Part shown: positions 48,265 to 57,115 of the stretch, one piece after another
How the letters are laid out: every line of letters begins with the position of its first letter
Numbering within the stretch: position 1 is the first letter of the stretch
Assembly: GCA_034440635.1 (NCBI GenBank)
Contig: JAOTON010002243.1
Span: 1,024,501-1,088,500, forward strand
Direction: 5' to 3'
DNA length: 64,000 nt
Source: Lepas anatifera
Lineage: Eukaryota > Arthropoda > Thecostraca > Lepadidae
Made by a program: the position numbers and the translations under genes
The notes under the pieces: generated by a model
The model's database searches: none
The model's input: only the letters and a program-made list of their open reading frames with translations
What the model was told of the DNA's origin: nothing

Positions 48265-49810
48265 CTGATCAGGTGGGTACCCAGTGCTCCAGCTTTGTAT
48301 ATGGACCAGGCGTATACCCAGTGCTCCAGCTTTGAACAGGGACCAGGTTGGTACCCAGTGCTCCAGCTTTGTATATGGACCAGGTGGGTACCTGGTGTTC
48401 CAGCTTTTTATATGGACCAGGCGAATACCCAGTGCTCCAGCTTTGAACAGGGACCAGGTGGGCACCCAGTGCTCCAGCTTTGTATATGGACCAGGTGGGC
48501 ACCCAGTGTTCCAGCTTTGTATATGGACCAGGCGGATACCCAGTGCTCCAGCTTTGTATATGGACCAGGTGGGTACCTAGTGTTCCAGCTTTGTATATGG
48601 ACCAGGCGGATACCCAGTGCTCCAGCTTTGAACAGGGACCAGGTGGGCACCCAGTGTTCCAGCTTTGTATATGGACCAGGCGGATACCCAGTGCTCCAGC
48701 TTTGTATATGGACCAGGTGGGTACCTAGTGTTCCAGCTTTGTATATGGACCAGGCGGATACCCAGTGCTCCAGCTTTGAACAGGGACCAGGTGGGCACCC
48801 AGTGCTCCAGCTTTGTATATGGACCAGGTGGGCCCCCAGTGCTCCAGCTTTGTATATGGACCAGGTGGGCCCCAGTGCTCCAGCTTTGTATATGGGCCAG
48901 GTGGGCCCCCAGTGCTCCAGCTTTGTATATGGACCAGGTGGGTACCTGGTGTTCCAGCTTTTATATGGACCAGGCGAATACCCAGTGCTCCAGTTTTGAA
49001 CAGGGACCAGGTGGGCACCCAGTGTTCCAGCTTTGTATATGGACCAGGTGGGCACCCAGTGTTCCAGCTTTGTATATGGACCAGGTGGGCCCCCAGTGCT
49101 CCAGCTTTGTATATGGACCAGGTGGGCCCCAGTGCTCCAGCTTTGTATATGGGCCAGGTGGGCCCCCAGTGCTCCAGCTTTGTATATGGGCCAGGTGGGC
49201 ACCCAGTGCTCCAGCTTTGTATATGGACCAGGCGGATACCCAGTGCTCCAGTTTTGAACAGGGACCAGGTGGGCCCCCAGTGCTCCAGCTTTGTATATGG
49301 ACCAGGTGGGCACCCAGTGCTCCAGCTTTGAATATGGACCAGGTGGGCACCCAGTGCTCCAGCTTTGTATATGGACCAGGCGGATACCCAGTGCTCCAGT
49401 TTTGAACAGGGACCAGGTGGGCCCCCAGTGCTCCAGCTTTGTATATGGGCCAGGTGGGCACCCAGTGCTCCAGCTTTGTATATGGGCCAGGTGGGCCCCC
49501 AGTGCTCCAGCTTTGTATATGGGCCAGGTGGGCACCCAGTGCTCCAGCTTTGTATATGGACCAGGCGGATACCCAGTGCTCCAGTTTTGAACAGGGACCA
49601 GGTGGGCCCCCAGTGCTCCAGCTTTGTATATGGACCAGGTGGGCCCCCAGTGCTCCAGCTTTGTATATGGACCAGGTGGGCACCCAGTGCTCCAACTTTG
49701 TATATGGACCAGGTGGGTACCCAGTGCTCCAGCTTTGTATATGGACCAGGCGGATACCCAGTGTTCCAGCTTCGTATATGGACCCGGTTGGTACCCATTG
49801 TTCCAGCTTT
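48265..49810. repeat. 37-bp minisatellite, about 41 units, 1.5 kb
   Basis: Units are GTGGGCACCCAGTGCTCCAG followed by CTTTGTATATGGACCAG. A second variant replaces TGTATATGGACCAG by TGAACAGGGACCAG at irregular spacing, and blocks of several units are themselves duplicated. As 37 is not a multiple of three, the very long frames across the array are artefacts of a stop-free unit. Confidence 0.95.
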
Positions 49811-49869
49811 GAACTGGGATTACCTGTCAGTCAGAAAGGTCAGCGTCGTAAGTGTCGCAAGTCTTTAAA

Positions 49870-50470
49870 CCGGCAAGGTGTAACCTGTTCCGAATGCATG
49901 GAGCGCCACCGCGGACGGCTAGGGGTCATTTCATCCACTCAGTCCCGGTGTGTCTCGGGATCTGTCCCAAATATGCACACCAGAGATACCCAACTTCAAT
50001 GATCCTAGCAAACTTGAATAAACCCCAATAGCATATAAATGCGTCTCCCAGGACTGCATAAACGGCATCTGCCTTACGATGGAAAATACCTTAAAAAACC
50101 GTATTTTCTGAAACGTTATTGATCGATACTATTTCCCTTATAAACACTACTTAAAATACAAAGACAAGCTACATTTGGGTACAATTTATGCGGGATGTTC
50201 CATGTCCAAGTGTTGTTCCGAAGTAACTTAACAGCGCTGCTGCGAAAACCTGATCCCCGCGCGAGGACAACACCCTGATCTTCCCACACTGGAAGCAATC
50301 ATCTTACCCACAAGACAACTTTGATAATATTGCGCGCCGCTAATGCGGGGGTTGGGATGTAGGAAGTAATGTTTCCAAAAGTCACGACTAAGCCGAGTCA
50401 CGTAGCTCCCGGTGGTTATGTCACCCCATGTTACGGACATGGCAGCATCAGCGTCTGCATGCCGGTATGG
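49870..50470. other. No gene recognised
   Basis: Unique-looking DNA between arrays; nothing with defined ends. Confidence 0.5.
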
Positions 50471-50474
50471 CGCA

Positions 50475-50618
50475 GTCAGCACCGCGGCGGGGCCCATTGC
50501 AGGTGGGTGGTGGGGCTCACTGCATGTGAGCGTGGGGGCTCACTGCAGGGGATCGGCGGGGCCCACTGCGGTGAGCAGTGGGGCTCACTGCAGCTGAGGG
50601 GCTGGGCTCACTGCAGTT
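50475..50618. repeat. Short GGGGCTCACTGCA tandem repeat, about five units
   Basis: GGGGCTCACTGCA recurs at roughly 25-30 bp spacing with variable fill, ending at the retroposed insert 50619. Confidence 0.8.
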
Positions 50619-50864
50619 TTTTTTTTTTTACTCATGAAGCTGTATTTCCTGTCACAAAACATCCTACTTCATAGGACAAAGCAACACACAACTCATACAG
50701 TTAGTTACATCCTGTTACCAAATGATCATGGTTGAGTTACATAATCTCAGTTTTATCCCTATTCCTAGCAGCGCTCACGATAAATTGCGTTTTCGAAACC
50801 ATCCCATTTTTCTTGAAATTTCGCTAATTTGTTGTTTTGAAACAACATTTGTTGTTTTGTTGTT
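50619..50864 (-). mobile_element. 246-bp retroposed sequence with poly(A) and 16-bp TSD
   Basis: TGGGCTCACTGCAGTT occurs at 50603-50618 and 50865-50880. The insert begins with a T-run, so on the minus strand it ends in poly(A). The source transcript is not recognised; it could be a LINE or host 3' UTR. Confidence 0.82.
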
Positions 50865-51169
50865 TGGGCTCACTGCAGTTAAGTTTTGTTAAAAAGTGAC
50901 CCAAACGTCCCAATAGACTTCTCTGACCTTTCCACTGATATATTCATTGAATGCATGGTAGTGGTGCTGTGCTCCTCTTGTATGTTCGGTCCTTCAAGCA
51001 GCCCCAAAAGAAAGAAATACTAAGGTTTCTTGCGGGGTGAAATGAGAGCTGATTCCAGCCGTGTGCAGAGTTTCTCGGATTTGGCAGTACTGGCACCCTC
51101 AACCTCTCTCCAAGCCCATTGCCCTGCTTCAGGCAAGGTATGGAAAAAATTGAGTAGACTACCCAGTGG

Positions 51170-52026
51170 CGGATACAAGTGGGGCCAGGTGGGCTCAAGT
51201 CCCCCCCCGATAAAAGTGGGGCCAGGGGGGTCAAGGCACCCCCGATACAAGTGGGGCCAGGTGGGCTCAAGGCCCCCCCGATACAAGTGGGGCCAGGAGG
51301 GCTCAAGGCACCCCCGATACAAGTGGGGCCAGGTGGGCTCAAGGCCCCCCGATATAAGTGGGGCTAGGTGGGCTCAATAGGAGGGCTCAAGGCCCCCATA
51401 TAAGTGGGGCCAGGAGGGCTCAATGCCCCCCCCGATGCAAGTGGTGCCAGGAGGGCTCAAGGCCCCCCTTCGATACAAGTAGGGCTAGGTGGGCTCAAGC
51501 CCCCCCCGATACAAGTGGGGCCAGGTGGGCTCAAGGCCCCCCCCGATACAAGAGGGGCCAGGAGTGCTCAAGGCCCCCCTCATACAAGTGGGGCCAGGTG
51601 GGCTCAAGACCCCCCCATACAAGTGGGGCCAGTTGGGCTCAAGACCCCCCCCATACAAGTGGGGCCAGGTGGGCTCAAGGCCCCCCCCGATACAAGTAGG
51701 GCCAGGTGGGTTCAAGGCCCCCCCGATACAAGTGGGGCCAGGTGGGCTCAAGGCCCCCCGATACAAGTGGGGCCAGGTGGGCTCAAGCCCCCCCCTGATA
51801 CAAGTGGGGCTAGGTGGGCTCAAGGCCCCCCCCGATACAAGTGGGGCCAGGAGGGCTCAAGGCACCCCCGATACAAGTGGGGCCAGGTGGGCTCAAGGCC
51901 CCCGATATAAGTGGGGCTAGGTGGGCTCAATAGGAGAGCTCAAGGCCCCCCATACAAGTGGGGCTAGGTGGGCTCAACAGGAGGGCTCAAGCCCCCCCCC
52001 CGATACAAGTGGGGCTAGGTGGGCTC
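51170..52026. repeat. ~36-bp minisatellite grown from a transposon end, about 24 units
   Basis: Units are GATACAAGTGGGGCCAGGTG followed by GGCTCAAGGCCCCCCC, with a variable C-run. The first unit is continuous with the terminal repeat of the hAT MITE. Confidence 0.93.
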
Positions 52027-52038
52027 AAGGCCCCCTCT

Positions 52039-52881
52039 ACGCGGAAAGAACATGTTCGCGTCGGCTCCCAATCCCGGCCAGGGACTTGTTCCCCCATCTG
52101 TTGCATCACCTCCGCGGAGCCTGGCAGCAGTCGTGGGAGGTGCTTGCGAGCAACAAGCTGTACGAGGTGAAGCCTGAGCTCGGTGAGTGGCGGCGTGCAG
52201 CGCGCCGGTGCCGGCGGGAGGAGGTGGCCCTCTGCAGATTGCGTACCGGCCATACATTGGCCACCTATCATTACTTCCTTTGTGGGGAAGCGAGGCCGCC
52301 CTGCCAGCGTTGCGGTGTACCCTTGTCGGTGAGGCACGTGCTGACGTCCTGCCCTGGGTATAACGGAGAGAGAGCCACACATTTTGGGGAGAGACAGGAG
52401 CCTTTTACTGTCAGAGATGGTTGGCCGCGACTCCCGTTTGATAGAACAAGTGATTACTTTCCTGAAGGCCATCAATTTTAGAATCATCTATGACCCTGGT
52501 TAAGCGCAACATGGTCCGTGAGGACCTAAGCTGAACACTGTTTGACATACTTCAGCCTAGTGCCCCACGGAGTGGGCGTCGGAACTGACGCCCCGACGCC
52601 TCGTGCCGGGCGCTCTCTGCGCGGCGTAACCTGGTGGATCTTGTAGGGTCTAGGTTTTGTTTTCAGGATAGGAAGGGCTGATGTTAGTAGTGTGTGTGCA
52701 CCCCTCTGTTTGCTTTGCCATTCACCCGCACAGCGAGGTATTAACATCGAAACTGGTAATGAATCTCTAAATCACGCGTTCTTCTTGTTCCAGATGGAGC
52801 ACTTTAGCGATTGTACTGCTCTGGGCGCTATATGGCCTTGCCAGGCTGGTGCGCCCCCTAAGCCCAAATAACTAACTAACT
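52039..52881 (+). mobile_element. 5'-truncated LINE (I/Nimb-type) with TSD
   Basis: The TSD is AAGGCCCCCTCT (52027-52038) against AAGGCCCCCCTCT (52882-52894), differing by one C. The 3' end reads GGCGCTATATGGCCTTGCCA, GGCTGGTGCGCC, then a TAAC-repeat tail, which is typical of I-type LINEs. The insertion target was a unit of the minisatellite. Confidence 0.88.
52041..52481 (+). pseudogene. C-terminal end of a LINE polyprotein (I/Nimb clade)
   Basis: This frame carries the C-terminal region that follows the reverse transcriptase (and RNase H where present) in I-clade LINEs. Visible marks are SNKLYEVKPELGEW, REEVALCRLRTGHT, a finger PPCQRCGVPLSVRHVLTSCP and a closing tail after DRTSDYFPE. The frame is open from the truncation point to a TAG at 52479, so the copy is fairly young. 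There is no start codon of its own. An unlabelled 400-bp 3' UTR follows up to the TAAC tail. Confidence 0.85.
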
Positions 52882-53013
52882 AAGGCCCCCCTCTCTAATG
52901 TTTGAGTGCCTATAGTTAATGCATAGGCGGAGGCTGACCCGAGACGAGGACAGGGGAGGCTCGAGGCCCCTACCCCCCCCCCATGTTGTCCTGGATCCGT
53001 CACTGAGACCACC

Positions 53014-53584
53014 TACCTGGATATTCTTCTTGATTCTACTAGAGTTTTAGAAATATATTCGAAATATTCAATCCACAAAATTATTGGCGGCCAGTTGCTA
53101 ATCATCAGATATTTTACAAAAAACATTTTGTTTCTAACCGCTTGCAGGCTATGGAAGGGAAAAAGTATCGTGTTTTGCATTTTCTAACCAGCAACCTGCT
53201 ACGATTCCAACAGTTTGAAGCAAATTACTCTATTATTTTCGAAGCAGCTGTGTTTTTGGGTGGAAGATAAGATAGACATAACACGCAACTCAATGCAGAT
53301 ACCATAGGTGCCGCAACAGGAGGAGGGGCAGGCTCCCACTTTTCATGGAAAACTTCCCGAATTCAGCCAAATCGGAAAATAATCGGAAAGTTTTGTAGCC
53401 TAAGGGAGAATTATTTTTTGATCAGTAGGTGGCTCAAATTTGATTGCCCCCACACCCCTTTCTGCCGGTGGTGGCGCGTATGGCGGATAACCCAGTCTGC
53501 TCTCTCTGGGCAAAAAGGCCCATTCCTGGAAACTGCAGAGGCGGCCTGGCATTTTCTTCAGAAACATACTTGTTTTGTTGTATA

Positions 53585-53623
<39 letters not shown>

Positions 53624-55690
53624 ATATATATATATATATTCATTGATTAATTACACGTTGTCTGGTTCCTTCACTTCAAATAGGGCTATTCAGGAACCAT
53701 CTTTATGCAAGCTGTAAAGAATTTATAGTCAACAACACAAAATCATGAATGCATAATAAGATCACAGCATCTTAAGATATGGCAGGCTGTGGCAACGAAC
53801 ATTATTGGGAATTTCGAACTAATTGTACAGATGAACGAAGCGTCGTTTTTGGTGGTTATTACCATGCTTGGGCACTAGGGTGTCCCGCTTTGCAAAAAAG
53901 TTTATGTAGACACACGGGGACTTCTGAATCCCGTTCCTTATTCTATGAGCGTTGTTTCAACCAATTTTTAGAATTATTGACTGGTAAACTCTCTTCGCCC
54001 CGAGTGCTTGAAGTTTAAGCCTAAGTTTGGTGTTACCGGTACTGCCACGTTGAAATCTCCTGAAGGGGTGTCCATGATATTTGTGGCATTGGTGGATATT
54101 TTTGCGCTGATTCGAACATTTTTAAATGCTAACATGTATCTTTTTTCTTCAAATGTAGTGAGCATAATTTTATATCTTCCGGAACTTTATTCATCCATCA
54201 GTTGTGAGATCATTGCCTTTGCCCATCAAAGAATGCAGTTTTAATGCATATAGATGTCAATGCTGAGACAATGGCCAAGATCCGACACATGCTCAAATTT
54301 GGTTCCGGTACAGTGGTGAGACTGGATCAACCAAAAACAAAGTATGCAGCTAAGTTTTTCAAAATGCAAAATTTTCCATGATTGTCATACCTGACATGTG
54401 ATCGAGCAGTTGAAAAGGGGAATATCTCTTGCAAAGTTGTTTTCCAATTTTTAGGGCGGTATCATAAGCATGGATCTTTAGGTCTAGAGGCACAGTATTA
54501 AGGCCGACCTGTTGAGTTTCTTAGACGACGGAGAGTGATTAACGCCAAAAAAGTTTCAGAACCAATCTTAAACACATGGCATTTCCAGGATTCTCCCACC
54601 TGATACATATATTCGAGTTATTACAACGGTACTCTGTTCACCATGTTTCCTTCATGAGTAATGCGTGCGAAAAAAACGATCAGTTTCACTTTGATTCTAA
54701 GAACCCTCATGTCTCAACATCCTCTCATGGCATTGTCACGTAGAGTGCATTGTGCTTATATTGTCACGTAGAGTCGATTGATATGCAACATGACCATACC
54801 AGGGCACCCTGTGACCTTGACTTAGCTCGATATCAGGCCATTTTTACAATTTGACCTATCAAGGTCAAATTATACATCATTCGATTTGCCACGATGAGAG
54901 GAATCCAATGATGCATAAACATTTGCTATAGCTCCACTGAGTAAGAATCTAGAGAGGAAACGTACACTGCCCTGTTGTAAGCAACTTTCTTTGACCTGTG
55001 CTGACCTCAAATTTGACCTGACATAAAAATACTCCGCATGATTTATCTTTGTCTCGTCAAGAGCTTTCGAACGCCGTTCGTGATTATCCTTTAGCTTTCC
55101 TGGGAAATGAGATACGGAGGGGGCGAAATTCGTCCCTCAGTGGGGCGCGTCGTGCCATGGACCCCAGCGGGGTCCGTGTTGATACATATGGCAGCTCCAC
55201 TGTACCCATGCATGCTCTTTATTTTTGCCCTAACGCTCTTTATTTTTTACCCTAACACACAGCGGTGTTAAGAATCAGTGCTGCAGTGATAGCCCAGGGC
55301 GGAAGTTATGGACTAAGAACGGCACAAATTATGATGGAAGTGATAAGCTGGGGGCGACAGTGACTGGTCGGGGCGGCAAGAAACAGGACAAAGTTATAAG
55401 TAGAGGGCGGCACTGATGAGCCAGGTACTATTGCTATGAACTCGGAGCGGTGCGAATCAGAGTGGAAGTGATAAGGCAATGGAGGAAGAGATGACTCAGG
55501 GGAGGCAGTTATGAACTTGGGGCGGCTTTAATTAGCCGGGAGCGGCACGAATCAAGGCGAAGGGAAAAGCCGAGGACGGGAATGGTGAGCCGTAGGTAGT
55601 AGTTATAAAATACGGGTGACAAGAATCGGGGCAGAAGAGATAAGCTGGGGCAGGGGCGGCGGATTCCGGGGAGCAGGGTGTGCAGTTGCA
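53014..55690. other. Unassigned DNA with coding-like relics
   Basis: From 53779 to about 54600 successive plus-strand frames (53779..54018, 54008..54244, then 54247 onward) read like a decayed protein, with stops and shifts between them, but I cannot name a family. From about 54775 to 55250 the sequence is AGGTCA-rich and resembles a truncated TTAA-family copy. From 55260 to 55690 GGGGCGGCA-type motifs recur loosely. Confidence 0.4.
53581..53640. repeat. (AT)n microsatellite
   Basis: Alternating TA tract with one interruption. Confidence 0.95.
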
Positions 55691-55700
55691 TACCCTGAAA

Positions 55701-55796
55701 AGATACACTGAGAGCGAAACATGGTTTGATTTCAGCACATTATCATGTGGTTCTCCTGCGCCAAAACGGCGTTAGCCGAGGCTGCAGGCCGAGGTT
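55701..55796 (-). repeat. ~95-bp dispersed repeat, copy 1
   Basis: It shares about 95 bp at high identity with 57020..57113, including CGGCCTGCAGCCTCGGCTAA and CGCCGTTTTGGCGCAGG on the minus strand. The minus-strand sequence just upstream (55928..55797) has an open frame with FRPGALVWVSRVGG, of unknown nature. Confidence 0.75.
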
Positions 55797-56883
55797 GTTG
55801 TCTGTCCCGCCTGAGAATTGATGCCAGAGCTCTGCAATTTTGTAGGGTGATATCCCTCCTACGCGAGACACCCAAACTAAAGCCCCGGGTCGAAATCTAC
55901 AATCGTTTTTGAAAAAAATTTGGCTCATACTTTTTCTGTTTTATATTTTTCTTATTTTTACTCCTTTAAGCTACGAGGTTGAAATTTATGTCATTTGTCA
56001 ATAGGTAACAGGAAACAAGGGCCAGCGAAGGAATACAAATTGAGCTCGTCTGACATTATTTATCGCGCGAAAACGTGGTATTTCTCACGCGAGCAAAAAA
56101 CCTACTTAAAGTTGATGGCCGACTTGGACGTTCGAAATATCAGAAGGCACGCTTCAGTTAGCTGAAAGGCAGTTACCTAGGGGTAGCTAGGTCAATTCTC
56201 TTGTGCTTAGACATAGGTTTGAGTGAAAAACCTAAAATTTTGGCCTAGTTTTTTCCGTTTTCCCGGAAGATTGCATTTTTACTCATTTCATTCCAACGTT
56301 AATATCTCGCAATCTAATCGACGGAATTGAGTTTCCATTTCAGATAACGAAAGAACATTGCTTCCGCCTGATAATATTTGGAGCTGGAAATTGCGATATT
56401 AAAATTCTTTTTTATAGGCATAACTAAAATTTGAGAAAAATAACTTTTTATTTGCAACTTCCTGGTTCCGAGCTCATTTCACTCACAAATTCAGAAATAA
56501 CATGGCTGGATAGGAAAGTTATTTCCGGTCATTTCACTCACTTATATTACCCACCTATCTCTAACGACTTTCGAATAATTAATCGGAGAATGTTTTAGAA
56601 GGTGCTGATTTTCTCGGACCACCTTTGCTTCTCACCATGGTTTCAAGTCCTTAAAATGAATGGAAGGGAATAAAATTTGACATGAAGCTAGCTTAGGATC
56701 TTAGCTCGACAATACAAGTAATTTCAGCCCAAAATAATGTTTGGTTCGTCTTTTAGAAGCACCTTTATATCGTACCTTTTCGGGACAAACACAGCACCCG
56801 GCGCCAGCGTCCCGCCATATTCGTCTGAGTGGTACCGGTCAGTGACCTCCTGATGGGCCACATGTGTTCGGCTAGTGGGAGGT

Positions 56884-56958
56884 TGCAAGGTATGGCACGG
56901 TGGTCTAGTGGTTAGAGGCACTGTCTTGAAGGGGTGTCCGGTTTGAATCCGGAGGTGA
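56884..56958 (+). repeat. tRNA-like sequence
   Basis: GGCACGGTGGTCTAGTGGTT has an A box. TCCGG-TTTGAAT-CCGGA forms a perfect T arm. The acceptor ends do not pair, so this is a tRNA pseudogene or the head of a SINE rather than a working tRNA. Confidence 0.6.
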
Positions 56959-57019
56959 AGATGTGCTCTTTATTAGTTATTTCAAAGAAAATAATGATAA
57001 AACTGACTTACATGCTTAT

Positions 57020-57113
57020 GAAGATACATTGAGAAGAAAATATGGTTTGATTTCAGCACATTGTCATGTGGTTCTCCTGCGCCAAAACGGCGTTAGCCGA
57101 GGCTGCAGGCCGA
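57020..57113 (-). repeat. ~95-bp dispersed repeat, copy 2
   Basis: Second copy of the repeat at 55701. It directly abuts the broken 3' end of the minus-strand LINE. Confidence 0.75.
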
Positions 57114-57115
57114 GG

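Larger units (their letters stand above)
51164..53005. mobile_element. Expanded hAT-type MITE containing a minisatellite and a LINE insertion
   Basis: The left end is CAGTGGCGGATACAAGTGG. The right end reads inwards CAGTGACGGATCCAGGAC. The TSD is AGACTACC (51156-51163) against AGACCACC (53006-53013), with one mismatch. The right 110 bp match the 160-bp MITE at 14939..15098 (CCTATAGTTAATGCATAGGC, GGAGGCTCGAGGCCCC). The left part has expanded into a tandem array, and a LINE tail was then inserted at 52039. Confidence 0.85.

Noticed and set aside
48408..49798. Minus-strand frames of 375 and 357 codons with a repeated YTKLEHW pattern
   Set aside because: They lie wholly in a 37-bp array that lacks stops in any frame; the plus strand is equally open. 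No flanking coding sequence or splice sites.
56884..56958. Functional tRNA gene
   Set aside because: The acceptor stem does not pair, although the T arm is intact.
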